Shown: in pieces, positions 11,868 through 24,340 of the stretch
Layout: every line of letters begins with the position of its first letter
How positions within the stretch are numbered: position 1 is the first letter of the stretch
Source: Liolophura sinensis
Taxonomy: Eukaryota; Mollusca; Polyplacophora; Chitonida; Chitonidae
Direction: 5' to 3'
NCBI RefSeq assembly: GCF_032854445.1
Contig: NC_088302.1
Location: 32,769,979 to 32,833,978 of the forward strand
Length of the DNA: 64,000 nt
Translations under genes and position numbers: made by a program
The notes under the pieces: generated by a model
What the model was told of the DNA's origin: nothing
Seen by the model: only the letters and a program-made list of their open reading frames with translations
Database searches by the model: none

Positions 11868-12209
11868 GATTTTTGACTGTCAGATTGCTGTTTAAGTCAT
11901 GCATTTTAGTTGACAAGTGTTCAGTTTGTCTGGAATGCGGTTTCAGCCAAGTTTTGGTGTCGTCTGTAAATACTGTTAGGTAAATCTGATTAATACATGT
12001 AGATAATGCTATATCCCAGAATTCTTCAGGTATACAATACACTCATTTTTGTGGAAGGGAGGAACCAGAGTGCTTGAAGAAAACCACCTACCTTGGGCGA
12101 GCTATAGCTATACTTTCATGGTGGCTTGAAGACTTGTGGTCTTCATTGAGTGTAAGATTGCTCAAACTGCCTCAGAAGCATTATCATCTGGTTATAATTG
12201 TCACCAAGG
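11868..12209. repeat. ~340-bp dispersed repeat, copy 1
   Basis: Aligns in order with 13523-13857: TGATTTT near the start, GTTCAGTTTGTCTGGAAT, then AACCAGAGTGCTTGAAGAAA, ACCACCTACCTTGGGCGAGC, and TTGTCACCAAGG at the end. The segment 12057-12115 is the inverted form of the TTGCCAAAGGTC repeat family seen on the plus strand at 37.9, 43.5 and 63.5 kb. No coding frame. Probably an old retroposon fragment. Confidence 0.6.
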
Positions 12210-12468
12210 GGTGACCTCTGTGGCTGAGTGGTTTGAGTGCTAGTGCAGCACAGTGACTCTGAGACTTTTTCTCTCACCAATGCAGTGGCTGTAAGTATCC
12301 AGTCCAGCTCATGTTGGCTTTCTCTGCAGTCATGGGTGGGAAGATGGATCTGTAAGCAACCTGTGGATTGTTATGGGTTTCCCCCATGCAGACTCTGACA
12401 ATTTCCTCCCATCATAGAACTAACTGACATATTCTTGAGTACGACATAAAACCCCGTAAAAATCAAAC
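12210..12468 (+). mobile_element. SINE-1 copy, full length, old
   Basis: Head TGACCTCTGTGGCTGAGTGG, end-of-head AGTCCAGCTCATGTTGGC, central CAACCTGTGGATTGTTATGG, and the 3' part TATTCTTGAGTACGACATAA. It abuts the end of the ~340-bp repeat exactly (…CACCAAGG then GGTGACC). Divergent and without a clear target-site duplication. Confidence 0.75.
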
Positions 12469-13522
12469 CAGTAAAAAAGGTTTGTTACCTGACAGGTGAT
12501 GTCTCGTTATCGGCTTCCATCCATATATCTGACCATCATTACATATGTGACGTTCAGTTTTCATCAGTTCTTAAATCAGACATTCATACAAGTGAAACTC
12601 GGCTTTGTTCACAAATCTAACCATCACGATGGAAGTGACATTTTATTTTCTTCCATCCATTCAACTAATCACTATAATGTGTGAAATTTTCTTTGAAGCA
12701 TAAAATCCGACCATCATGAACAGTAAGTGACTGAAAATCCTTTCAAACAACTCCAGCATAAACATCATTGGAAAACAACTTTGAAAATGGAAATGAAGAA
12801 AGCCCTACTGTCATATGCATGTAATTTGTGCAATTTCATTGCTCTGTGTCTAAGCTATGTTAACAAGCTATAGCATGTTCGAGTTTAGTGCTGACCTATT
12901 GTTTTTTTTTTTTTTTCAGTATTTGTAAATAGAATCGTTAGGTGATCCTAAGCCCCAGCTACCCTGACCACTTGAGAATCCCAATATTTTCCTATATCAT
13001 ATTTGCAGTCTTCAAGTTTCAATGTAAACACGTTGAGAATTATAAGAGCAGAAGATGAGTTTTTTTGGAAGGGAAAGGCTCAGCCAGGGTCAACCTCTTT
13101 ATAGCTTGCCTTAACATTGACACCAGCCTCGCTGTCCTTTCTGTACAAGCTCTCACCCAACAGCCAGTTAGCTGAAACCTTAACCAGTGCATCTCCAGTA
13201 TGATTCAGGGTAAACAACAAAAAATGTGGTGATCTGTTTTGCCTTTAATTGATGCCACTGCTAACGCCTCAGACTCTTCCTTCGTCTCGTTCCCCTCTAA
13301 TCTTTGCTAAACTGTGTTGAACTGCTCTTTGACTTCACGACTTATAGCCTTGCTGCTGCTTGGTTTGATTTTTCCATTGGTTCTTTTAACACATTTCATG
13401 TCAGTGGATACCAGGGTTAAAATTGGGAAATTACTTGTGAGATACATACTCAATAGTATTTTGACAGTGTTTACTTGTTTTGTTTTGGATGTGAAAGACT
13501 GCATATACGTCTTGGCCATATA
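12469..13522. other. Unique DNA with poly-T run
   Basis: A T run near 12903-12917 ends in CAG, superficially like a splice acceptor, but stop codons follow at once (TATTTGTAAATAG). The overlapping plus and minus ~70-codon frames at 13.3-13.5 kb have no recognised content. Confidence 0.5.
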
Positions 13523-13857
13523 TTGATTTTATCTGTAGTTTGTTGTTCAAGTCATGGTGTGCTTATGCTGGCATGTGTTTAGTTTGTCTGGAATTTTGTG
13601 TTTCACACAAATTTTGTGTAGAACCCTAATGATATTAGGCTATTTTGATTTATATTTCTAACTAACATCATTCAAAAGAATTATTGATCAATTATAAAAT
13701 ACGGTCAGTTTTATAGGTGGACTGGAACTAGAGTGCTTGGAGAAAACCACCGACCTTTGGCAAGCCAGCTTAGGTACCAGCTTACATGTGACTACTCCAT
13801 GATGTCATATTGACGGTTGAATGCAAGTTCAGGCTCTTAAGTATCTTGTCACCAAGG
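13523..13857. repeat. ~340-bp dispersed repeat, copy 2
   Basis: Second copy of the repeat at 11868-12209. It shares GTTTAGTTTGTCTGGAAT, GGAACTAGAGTGCTTGGAGA, ACCACCGACCTTTGGCAAGC and TTGTCACCAAGG. About 1.3 kb of unrelated DNA lies between the copies. Dispersed repeats or a decayed segmental duplication would both explain the pair. Confidence 0.6.
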
Positions 13858-16790
13858 CCTCGTGAACAGTGAAAACAAAGAAATAAATCAATTTCTTGTC
13901 TTAGGATTGAAGCTGCACCTTGTGTGCTTGGTTAGAATCACCCATCTTACAACTTAGTCACATCCTACTTTGTATAATATTCAAACGTATGTACATGTTT
14001 GTTGTATATTATTTCGCATTACATATCAGTGGGTTTAGTACGTGTATGTGACCAAATGAGTCTTTATGAAGTTTGGTGTTTTTGCAAAGGTGTTCATAGG
14101 TGTGTTGGGTACATTTCTTACCATCTTGATCTTTCTAGAGTATGGTTTTTCTAGCCCCTTGAGCCATTTTGATTTTATGATGTTTTTTTTTTTCCTACCC
14201 ATCATGCACATATGTGTGTTGTGGGAATCATCCTGGCCTTTGGATCATTCTCGAACATGTAGTGTTCAAGGTCAGCAAAGTTGCTTTTAGTCCTTATATA
14301 GGCATACAGTGTATATAGGTGTTGTGCGAGTGGTCACTTTGATTTGTCTGAAATTTGGTGGTTTGGTCGGCTGCAATATTTTCATTGTTGAATGTACATG
14401 TATGTAGAGTTGATTGTCTTGGGGTATTGTGTTGGGGTATTGTGTTGGGATATTAGTTTTGCCATTTTGATGCGCTGGACAATTGATACAGTGTTTAAAT
14501 GTTTTGGCGGTTTGATCAGTCTGGATGTTGGAATAACTTACAGGTTGAGAGGAAGAAACGTATCAGTTGCACCTGTTCTTTTGAAGATGTTCTGTACATA
14601 TCTACATGTAATCTGTCTGTTAATATTGAGTATACCTACAAATGTATGTGTGCAACATTAGTTTCCATGATGCTGATATCATCTCCTTGGACTTTATGTC
14701 CCAATGTATGCATAAATAAACACTTGTATGTATATTGTTCTGTGCTACCCAACACACGACACAAAAGGTGATTCTTTGTCAGTAACAGATGTAACATGTC
14801 ATACTGTATTTCATGTAAAGTTTTGCATTTTTCAATTGACACATTTTATTTGATGGTGATTAATTTATTCACCTTGTACATGGAGCATATACTTACATTG
14901 TAAAGTTGTTTTTATGTAAAGTTTGATTAATTGATTGTCTGAAAAACTTAGTAGGCCATTATGTGCTTCTGAACATGCATTTTTGTATACTAACCTTGGG
15001 GTGAAATAAGTACTTTTTCTCAGACTAATGAATTATGGATTATTTCTCTGTGTCACACACATTGCTCATGCAAAATTCATGTCAGTGTCAATATTGCATT
15101 TCGGATACAATAGTTTGTCTTTTGTACAGTTCCAGTAATTATCATTCCACCTCAGACCATCAGTCTTTGACAATTTAGCGGTCATGTGACTTTTATTATG
15201 ACATGTCTTCTAAAAAAAAAAGACATTCTGACTGAGTTACATAAGCTTGGCACCCATCCTAATTATAGCGTTTTGATTTATTTTGAGTAAATATGGATAT
15301 CTTTTTACTGATAATGTGTAAAGTGGTCTGTGTGAGCGTCGGGCAGTTTTGTCTGTCTGAGAATGGTTGTTTTGAATATCAAATTAGTCTGGCCTGGGTA
15401 TATATGTAATAATGAAAGTGTCTTGGCTCATATTTTTGTCTGTTCAGGACCACACTTCTGGCTACTTAATGATAAAGTGACCTGTAGGAACATAAAACAA
15501 GAGGTGCATTCTTCATCTCTGCGGACAGAATTGTGACTAAAAGCTTCCTCTGGTGATGTGCAGTTCTCAGACATCCCGTCATCCCCCTACCCCACCCCAC
15601 TCACGTTAAGCTGGTCCAGGCAGACCAGAGATAAAACCCATGTACCAGTCAGCCGTGGAATCTGTTGAATATGCATGTGGCAGCCAAAGTGTGTAAACAA
15701 CTGAAATCGTTAAGGGTTGTTTGGATCATTCATTGGTGACTAACACAATTTATGTGATGAATATTTGAATAATTAACTTATTGAGGCAATGTAATCTATA
15801 TAATGAGGACTGTAGACTCCACAGTCTGTGCTGTAGGCATATACAGGAGGCTAATACGCTATTGATGAGTGACATAATGATACTGAAGTTTGCACAATCA
15901 AATTACATTGCTTTAAGTCACATGTCTGAATTATTGCATGCAAGAGCACCTCTTTGCCAGAAAAAAAAAACAAACTGTTTGTATGTGATAGTACTTGTGG
16001 GCAGAGATGCGAAGGCCGTATTTCTTAAGTAGAAAACTCGCTCTGTGTATTGAAAGGCGGTAACAAATTTCATCATTCTCAGACTTATCCAATTTTCCGA
16101 GAAATTTCACAAAAGGGTAAATGGTGTCACCCGTGGTATGAATGGCTTAAGCTTGCGGACAAAAGATGTTGCTGGAATAAATTTATCTTTTGGCCTTGTC
16201 ACTACATCAAACATTTTAATTTGCGTTGAATGAATGGCTTTTTGATGAACTTATTAATGCAAACAGTCTTTTCGCTGTAAAGTAGTATCTTATTCATCAA
16301 AGAAAATAAATTGCTAGTAATTGATCATATTTGATTTGCTCAAGTGCCCTGCAAAAAGCTTGAAAGCAGTAAAAAATGGACCCAATAAATCCAGAACAAG
16401 TCCAGTTTTTATTTCTCACAGTAGTTCTTGTCTTGATCACTTTGTCAAATTTAAGCCAGAAGCTGGTTGGTTTCTAAGATAAATGTGGTTGAAAAATCTT
16501 CTATTAGTTTGTGCATGTGTGTTTTATCTGTAACATTCTGAACTTCTTGTGTGTCTAAAATGTGTTTGTTTTGAAATGAGATAGTTGATTGGCAAAAGTA
16601 CATATCTGATCAAATGTTGCTTGGCAACAATTTAAATTCATCTACTGAAAGAATTTATCATGGGCTGATGCAGATTCAGTGATTTATTTTGGCTTAATTT
16701 CTTTTGCACTTTGAAACCAAAATTGATTACTTATGTACGTGTACATCTACGTGTATATAAGAACATAACTTTCTTGTTAATGACCATGCC
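13858..16790. other. Unique DNA, no gene seen
   Basis: Long AT-rich unique stretch. A short direct repeat TTGGGGTATTGTG occurs near 14418-14450. Plus-strand frames of ~74-90 codons at 14.0-14.8 kb are T-rich and translate to hydrophobic sequence without a family signature. A C-rich patch lies at 15580-15605. Confidence 0.5.
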
Positions 16791-17011
16791 TACACCCTAA
16801 TTCTTCAACCTTTCCAAACACTTCTGCAAGCAACATTTTAAAACATTCTGGGAGAACTATGGGGTGTAGAGAAATGATTTGTACAATGTTATGAAGCTTG
16901 CATCTATAAAGACACAAATAATTTTTAGCATGATTTTCATAATAATTGTATGCATACATTCCACTGATAAGAAGGTGCTTTGATGGTTGAAAGGGTTGAA
17001 GATTTACAGTA
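16791..17011. mobile_element. MITE family A, copy A2
   Basis: About 221 bp. Left end TACACCCTAATTCTTCAACC, right end GGGTTGAAGATTTACAGTA. The core has GAGAACTATGGGGTGTAGAG and ATAATAATTGTATGCATACA. It is the best preserved of the three A copies, and the terminal TA on each side is compatible with a TA target site. The minus-strand ~60-codon frame here parallels the one in A1. Confidence 0.75.
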
Positions 17012-18230
17012 TAGAGATGTATGATCTAAAAAAATCATGGGTAGGGTGGAATAAGTGTTAATTGTTTTAAGCTCCTTTTCTGCAACCGGCACAGTTCGGT
17101 CACTGCTACAGGGATGAACGTGCTGCACATAGCAAATACACATGCACCTGCACATGTATGCTGTATACCCATCTCAGCGTACTTTTGAATCAGTGTGATC
17201 AGATACATGTGAAGTGTTTTAAGCAGTTCACCATAAGGAAGTTCCAGAAAACTTAAACATTGGCTTAAAAGCTGTCTGGACAATTGTTCAGAAAACCCGC
17301 TGGTATAAAGGTAATTCTTTTCTTCATCTTCCAACACTACGAAAAAGGATATTGATTTTTTGAATGCTAGAAGACATTGTGGTTGATTTTTCATCATGAC
17401 TAAATCATCAAACAGCCACCTCCATAAAAGAAAACAAAATTACCTCACCCACCCCCACCTCGCCACCCCCTCCTGTTGTAAAGGTGGCTCATAGTCGGTA
17501 GCAAGTAATTTTCAGCTGTTATTCCAGTAGCATTGTGCTATTTTCTAGTCTTTCAGTTGATGCTTGAGGTATTTTTGTCCTTAACTTTTGATACAGCTGA
17601 TAAAATCCTTATGAGTAATTAAATAAAGCATAGAGAAAAAAGAAGGCATTTGTGATTGACTGGTGGATGAGTCATAATAAAGTTTAAGTGTCCCAAACTC
17701 TCCATATAAAATGATTGTTTTTTTGTTTTTTTTTAAGAATGCCTTAATGATGATCAAATCAATTTTTAAAAAAAAACGTACATGTATGTGCAGGGAAGGC
17801 TGTAATTGTTAGTTGACAGATCTATGAATATAAGACAATAAGTCTAAAATATAACATCAGACATTTGTTGTCTCCTGAGTATTCCTTCTTGACATACAAT
17901 GTATAATTGTGTCAGTTGAGTACTGATGTTGTTAATGTAATTATCAATGACCATTTAAGTGTATGGATCAAAGTACAGTTGTACTCAGTGTCCCGTTTTG
18001 CTTTAGTAGCACGCCCCAAAGTTCTACAGCCAGACAAAGTATACGTGCTGTTAGGTACAATTCATGCTTAATAGGGTTGACTTTCTTAGTTGGAGTAGAT
18101 TTGCGTTCATCCAGAAAAGAGGAAATCTAAACCCCTGAAGATGTTATATGCTTTCAGCTGGAAACGCATGCAATCTCCAGTCTAGCACTGATTGCCCATT
18201 TTGCCCACCTTTTGTTGAACTGGCTATTGT
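17012..18230. other. Unique DNA, no gene seen
   Basis: A minus-strand frame of ~120 codons (17035-17397) is the longest here. It has no start context, domain or splice evidence that I can support. A C-rich patch lies at 17445-17475. Confidence 0.5.
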
Positions 18231-18239
18231 CTGAAGGTA

Positions 18240-18660
18240 CTAAAGATGGAATTTCCAGACAGTAGTAAACAGTTTGGTTTAGATTCTGTGAGCTTGGATA
18301 TTGCCAGGGGCAGTACCACAGATCATTTCATCAATCATAGCCGCCACTCTGTGAGCTGCTGTGGAATTGACTCTGTACACAGTAGAACTAATATTGGGGC
18401 CCAAGATTGATGGCACTTCCCATGAAAGCTTTATTTGTGTACTCTTGAATAGATACAGCAATTGGGGGAGCTGTTTTGACAGGAGAAATGAAACCTATCA
18501 TACATCATGGAGAGGCACTGTCCCAGGAAGCAAGACGCTTTCCTCTAATATCTCCTCTCATGGCATTTTAATGCCGACACAGGAAAAACTTCTTGGGCAC
18601 AGCCAAAGGTCCCGTGCTAGCCAATTGCTTGAACATCAATCCTGAATAATTTCCTTGACT
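18240..18660. promoter_or_regulatory. Repeat-free island, candidate regulatory
   Basis: Balanced composition without repeats, containing ATCATTTCATCAATCATAG (two TCAAT/ATCAT homeodomain- or Pbx-like words) at about 18320-18340 and GCATTTTAATGC near 18560. Both strands have ~60-94 codon frames without recognised content. Confidence 0.25.
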
Positions 18661-20257
18661 GTTGCCAACGATATGCAGATGACGTGCATGGATGTTTCCA
18701 TTATATTCTTGAATTGCTTGGATGATTGCCAGATTTTATCACTTGTGGACCAAACATAGCTGGAACTGTTCCATGATAAAGCCTATTTTGCGATTGCCAG
18801 TTTTTCTAGGGTTAGGAAGTGTAGGTGGGCCGAAAGTAAGTCGAATATGTCTGGAGAGTGTGTCTTGGCAGATAAGGCGTAGGAAGCCAGAGTTCCCAGA
18901 CAAGAACTTGTGGCTGTTACTAGTTGGTTACTGGACATGAATAGCATTCATCTATGCATTTATTTGATTGTTGTTGAGCACAGTGCTCAAGATTTTTTTC
19001 ACTGATACAATGGCAGTCAATATTATTGATGGAGACAACAGCAGCGTGCAGGGTAAACCACTAACCTTTGGCAACTCACTAATGAACTTTCCCACATGGA
19101 ACATACAGATATGCGCACCATATACATATATATTGATGGAAGACAAGTGATCTGTAACAAATGCTGGACTTTGCAAATGGCCACAAGAGGACCATCAAAC
19201 AGTGATATTGTATAAATATGATCAGTTGAGCAGAAATAAAAATGAAAGACTAGTGGACACCATCATGCATGTATGTATAAACAGGAATTCAAACTTTATC
19301 AGGTTTGTTTGTTTTGTTTGCGTGTAGTGATCATTCAGTGTGTGTATGGGAAGTGATTGAATATCTCTATTACAAGAACAAGTATGTTGTGTAAATTATT
19401 TACCGTTAATGTATTACCTTGTATTGATCTGGAGCCTGGCAGTATACATATGGCCTGTCTCTACATGTAGATGTAATGAATATTGTGCTAGCTATCTAAC
19501 ACTATTTTTCATGTCAGTCTTAGAAATTAAGTTAGATTTTTTTTTTTTTTTTTTTAGTAAATGGTATATTTTGGTCCATTTCGATTAATATCCTGTTGAT
19601 AATTGAAAAGAATATTACTCCATGAAATTGAAACTGAAAAGGAGGAAATCACTTCTACACTGCTCAGATGGTTCTGTTAATTCCAACACAATACACAAGA
19701 CTACACTATAATCTGATTAAACAAAGGCATTTGGAGGTAATGAATTTATGCTTTCAGATTCTGGTGTGTGTGCTTTCTTGCCTGTCAGAGTGCAGTGTTT
19801 CTGTGTAAGTGAATTAGCTGTGTTAGAATGTTATTGAGTCACACAACATTCACACCTGTCAAGCTGTTCTCTCCCACCTCAACACCGATGCACAGCTGAA
19901 ATATTGATACAAATGCTATTACAATGATATTATTAATCACACATAGTGCATTGTGACCTATTTTGTCCGAAAAACAGGAGATCTAGCTGCTTGTCTCTCT
20001 TTTCTGTTTTTTTTTTTTTTTGTTGTTGACCTTTTGACATCTATTTTTTCTCTGTGTGATTGTCTATGGATTTGTCTCCCCTTTTGTCTATATGTAATAT
20101 AAATGTTAAAAAATAATTTGAGAGCCATAATTGTCAGATCAACAAACAGCTGTAGTAAATAATGAGGAAGTAAACAGGCTTGAAATAACGTGAGAAAATC
20201 ATTTGTACATATTGAGTTGAAAATAATTTTTAGGAAGTATCTTATGAACACGTATAG
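18661..20257. other. Mostly unique DNA with one small repeat relic
   Basis: At 19045-19080 the sequence GGTAAACCACTAACCTTTGG is the inverted form of the TTGCCAAAGGTC repeat. Poly-T runs lie at about 19538-19555 and 20007-20021. No gene seen. Confidence 0.5.
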
Positions 20258-20462
20258 TACATGTAGATTTTTCAACCTTTTTGGCATGTTTGCAAGGTGA
20301 TTATTGAAGCATATTGTGAAAATGTTATTCTGCGTAGACTGACAAAATTAAACCCTGAAATTTATCAATCCAACCAATATAGTCTTGTCTCTGAAAACAA
20401 ATTAAAAAAGTGAACTGAGGTTGTTGTTTCATGTCTGAAAAGGTTAAGGAATTAGGATATGT
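20258..20462. mobile_element. MITE family B, copy B2
   Basis: About 205 bp with left end AGATTTTTCAACCTTTTTGG and right end GAAAAGGTTAAGGAATTAGG. It shares GCATGTTTGCAAGGTG and TATAGTCTTGTCT with B1 and B3. More diverged than B1. Confidence 0.65.
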
Positions 20463-20689
20463 AGGAAACTTAATTGCCACCAAAAATTAAACAGTTCGTT
20501 TTGCTTTGTTTTTTTTTTTCATTTCTATTGTTTTGTTTTTTTTCACTGTGTTATTCCTCAAGTATGCAGGAGAATCATGAGAAAGTGTTTACTTTTCATA
20601 GAGGCAGAGATGTAGAACAGTTGCATATTGCACTGGAGTTTCTCCTCATGCTAGAGTTAAACTCTCAGTTGACGTGTTAAATGCAAGTT

Positions 20690-21080
20690 TTTGCCGCCAC
20701 GGATGTGTGAACGAGTTTAAAGTCTACTCCAGCAGAAACAAAGGGGACTGTACTAATTACAACCAGACTGCTGCGTCAAACTTGTTCACAATAATCAATA
20801 CATGGCGGTGTGGCGCAATAATATCCCAGGATAAATAATTCTAACGTAACATCTGCCACATTCTGAAGGTAAATCTGGTGTGATAATAAGACAGACTCGC
20901 TCCAGTGTACAGTTGCCCTTGCCTCAAACTTCAACCTCTAGCAGGGGTTTTGTCTCGCACAAAATTACGGAAAGCGTCACAGATGGTGTGAAATTTATGA
21001 AACTAAGACTTTAGTCTGGAAGAGTTTCATCAGACTCTAGCTTTTGTGAGAAATTAATAACAGCTGTATGCTTAATTAAT
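20690..21080. promoter_or_regulatory. Strong candidate conserved non-coding element
   Basis: About 390 bp of repeat-free, balanced sequence between poly-T-rich flanks. It contains ACAAAGG (Sox/Tcf-like, ~20738), CTAATTAC (homeodomain core, ~20753), ACAATAATCAATAC (Sox then homeodomain, ~20789) and GATAATAAG (GATA-like, ~20882). The motif density and the contrast with the flanks suggest an enhancer. This is inference; single motifs occur by chance. Confidence 0.35.
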
Positions 21081-22080
21081 TCACATAAGAAAGCCTTTGA
21101 TATTTTTATTATATTATAAATGTTTTGTTGTTTCTTGTTTGTTTTGGGCTTACTTTTTTTTTCTTTTTTTAATTTTTGTTTTATTTATTTATTTTTTTTT
21201 TTATTATTATTGTTTCTTGCTCTCTACAATATTATTAGGTGTAAAACTCACATTTTAATGCAGTTTCAAAAGTGAAATCCAGTATAAATCATGTTTTTTT
21301 TCCTTACCATATTTAATAATAAAAGCAATAATCCTTGAATGAGTATTGATTGCTCCAGTTTTTCCCGTCATTTGACTTCTTTGTGAAAGATATTAATAGC
21401 CTTATATGCCTTTTGTAAAACTGTCATATACTGATTGAAAAATGACATGTTCAGGCCATGGTTCAAGAAGAATGGACGTAGTCGTTGTAAAAGATCTGTT
21501 TTCCTTCTCAACAGTGGCTGTGATTTTTCTCACGTAGTTAATTCCTTTCCAAAACAACAAAAGCCTCTGATGTTTTTCATGCGTAATATGTATGGTTATG
21601 TGAAGCTGTAAAATCAGATATTGATGTTAAAATCATGCCCACATTGGTTTTTAAAACTTTAAGGAAGATTGCATCATAAACGATGAAGATTAATTACTCA
21701 ATTTAATGTTTTTGTACACCAAATTATTCTTAATTCTTAAGTTTGTTGACAAGTTTGACCATAAATTTGACCATATATTCTTCATCTTAATTATCCTTTT
21801 AGTATTATATTTTCTTAATTTTATTAATCCATAAATTTATGTTTTTTTAAATTGTGTTTGTATGAAAGCATATATTTACACATGTGTATTAATGTGAGCA
21901 CGCTCATAAGATGTTATCTTGTTTAATGTTACTTTATGACAGTATGTGACGCCATGGGAAATGAAATTATGCAGGGATCAATCAGTTTTGTTTTCAGATT
22001 TTATTTAGGACATATCATTAAAGTGATTCAATTTCATTTACATGCACATCATCAAAATCTAGTGCACAGTGCTGAACCTG
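21081..22080. other. AT-rich low-complexity DNA
   Basis: T-rich low-complexity sequence (notably 21140-21220) grading into AT-rich unique sequence. No gene or dispersed repeat recognised. Confidence 0.55.
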
Positions 22081-22194
22081 TAGACAGATGACCAGGCAGA
22101 TGAACAAGTCTTAATTGTTTTCACGATCCAAATACCACAATAAGTCTTTCAACATCTTCCACATGCCAGACAACATTTGATAATTGTTTGTCAC

Positions 22195-22565
22195 ATTGTC
22201 CAGACACCTGACAAAACTTGCTGGTTGCCACCTTGTCCAGACGCCTAACAAGACTGATTGGGTTTTTGCAGGCCCCGAACAAGTCTTATTTGTCAGTCTT
22301 TCCAGACACCTGACAAGACTTTTTGTCTTTCACTCAGACTCTTGACAAGACTTACTGTCTGTCAAATTGTTCATTCACCTGACAAGACTTATTGTCTTTT
22401 ACACCCAGACACCTTGCAAGACTTATCGTCTTTTACACCCTGACCCATGTCAAGACATTGTCTTTTACACACAGACACCTGACAAGGCTTAATTGTCTGT
22501 CACGGTATCCAGATACCTGGCAAGACACACCTGTGATAAAGAACCTGGCAAGACACCCTGGCTGT
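22195..22565 (+). repeat. Minisatellite, irregular 32-38 bp unit
   Basis: About nine imperfect units built on CCAGACACCTGACAAGACTT followed by a variable TTGTCTTTTACAC-like segment. Regular units occupy about 22290-22500; units at both edges are degenerate. Plus-strand ~60-codon frames across it are repeat translations. Confidence 0.85.
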
Positions 22566-22960
22566 GCACATTAAGGATACATCTGTGAAGATCAGTATAC
22601 CTGTAATAAACACCTGATGAAGAAGACACCTAAGCTATCACATTTGACAATATATACATTTGTAAAGACACAGACACACCTGTAATAAGTACTGGAGGCT
22701 ATAACTTTACAGCTTTATACATGTAGATACACATACATGTAATATTAAAGCACCTGTGTAGACAAATGATCTGTCACATTCAAGATACATTTAGGAAGGT
22801 ACACCCGTAATAAGCATCTGCCTAGCTGACGCTCAAGAAGCTTTCACTTTTGGAATGCAGCAGTTTAGATTGGATACACCAACATGTATAATATTAAAGC
22901 ACCTATCAGCTGTCACATTTTGAATACACTTGTGAAGACACACCTATACTATAAGCACAA
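22566..22960 (+). repeat. Degenerate tandem repeat
   Basis: Recurring words ACACCTGTAATAA, AATATTAAAGCACCT and CTGTCACATT appear at spacings of roughly 100-150 bp. This looks like an older, decayed tandem array continuing from the minisatellite. Confidence 0.45.
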
Positions 22961-22970
22961 GGCAACAGAC

Positions 22971-23547
22971 TTGGGCCCAATTTCACAGAGATGTTGTACA
23001 TGTATGGTAATCACACTTATTATAAACGTTTTACATTTGCCTATCTTTGAACGTGACAATTGTACCGTATATTTTTGGTATTGCACATCGGCATTGGCAA
23101 CGTTCATGTTGCATGTTGGCATTGGCAATGTAATGTTACATCATTCATTGACACCAGGTCTTCTCTCCCTGTACAGATTTTTGTGTCATTTTGTGTATAA
23201 AAATAATACTACAGGGCTTAAATTTTTGTGTCAAATTTTCATTTTCGGCGCCTAAATTTTGCTACCTAGTGAAAGGATTAATGTTTGGTGCATAGTAAAT
23301 AGGTTATTGAATGTATACAGGCTGATGTGGACTCTATTTCCGCCACACAACCTCATTCCCGCTTCGCAGCCACTCAACCTCATTCCCGCTTGGCAGCCAC
23401 GCAACAACAGAACTCGTCCATCTCAGCCCGTACCCATTCAATAACATATAAATATAGGACAGTGGTACGGTAATAGTGACGTACAAAATGTTGTACAACA
23501 AATGTACGATAGAAAAATGTTGTATTCCACTATGTAAAATGGGGCCC
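22971..23547. mobile_element. Possible inverted-repeat element with GGGCCC ends
   Basis: The left end GGGCCCAATTTCACAGAG pairs loosely with the inverted right end (ATGTAAAATGGGGCCC on the plus strand). The interior holds a direct repeat of GGCATTGGCAA/TG (23089-23130) and the palindrome ATGTTGTACAACA near 23488. The arms are imperfect beyond the first ~16 bases. A ~123-codon plus frame inside has no recognised domain. Confidence 0.4.
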
Positions 23548-24010
23548 AGAGCCATGTTGAACAGACCAATTGAACACTCTTAGAGACACGGGTCTGTATT
23601 TACCTGCATGTAATAGAAGCCACAAAAAGTCAGCTGTATTTACTGTGGTAAGTCTGCAGTTACTACTTGCAGTATAATGCCTCATTGGATTTGCATCAAA
23701 ATGGATAATGTGGAGAACAAATGTTTCCAGATGACATGATGTCAGATCGCTAGATATATATCACTTGTATTATATCATGTCAATCTGTCTGATGTTAGCA
23801 TTGTTCACAATTACTTTATACATATGTATGCAATCATTATGTCTCATGTCATCCACTTATGGGTATTGCTACTCGCGTATTTAATCTATGAGTTGTGAAA
23901 AAAGAACTTGTATTGGTATAATGACACCTTGCAGTGTGCATATGTTGGTGAATGTGTCCACTTGATGACCACATTCAATCTGTGAAAGGACTTTGTATGA
24001 ATGATCAGGT
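23548..24010. other. Unique DNA, no gene seen
   Basis: AT-rich unique sequence, nothing recognised. Confidence 0.5.
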
Positions 24011-24019
24011 ATCCTGCCT

Positions 24020-24340
24020 TGACCACCTGGGCAGGCCCATTAACGGGAGTGGCGGGTGTTGACTCGAGCTATGACGCTGATGAGTGATCGGTTTGGTCAC
24101 AGTCCACCCGCCCTGCCTCATTTAGAGAGCTGTAGATGGGTCTGCAAACACTCACCAATGAAATAATTATCCAATTAAGGCCTAATCTGCTTGGTTTCCT
24201 TGGCAACTGTTTTCATCTTATATCAAGGTATTATCAGAATAGAGGGGCAAAATCTCCTTACATCTCACTTCATTCTGATTATGGAGTTTCCTTAAGTTTT
24301 ATAGATCCCTGATGGGGGTTAGACAATAGCTGCTCTGTCC
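24020..24340. promoter_or_regulatory. Candidate conserved non-coding element with homeodomain sites
   Basis: Repeat-free and locally GC-richer. TAATTATCCAATTAAGG at 24164-24180 packs two homeodomain cores within 17 bp and is followed by CCTAATCTG, a K50/Otx-like TAATC word. GACCACCTGGGCAGGCCC lies near the left edge. The arrangement resembles a developmental enhancer core; no alignment could be made. Confidence 0.35.

Noticed and set aside
12903-12920. Poly-T ending in CAG as a splice acceptor
   Set aside because: The following sequence has stop codons immediately in the frames examined and no coding signal.
17035-17397. ~120-codon minus-strand frame
   Set aside because: No domain, no promoter or splice context, and it lies in ordinary AT-rich sequence.
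22195-22565. CRISPR-like regular repeats
   Set aside because: Unit length and sequence are irregular with no unique spacers; this is a eukaryotic minisatellite.
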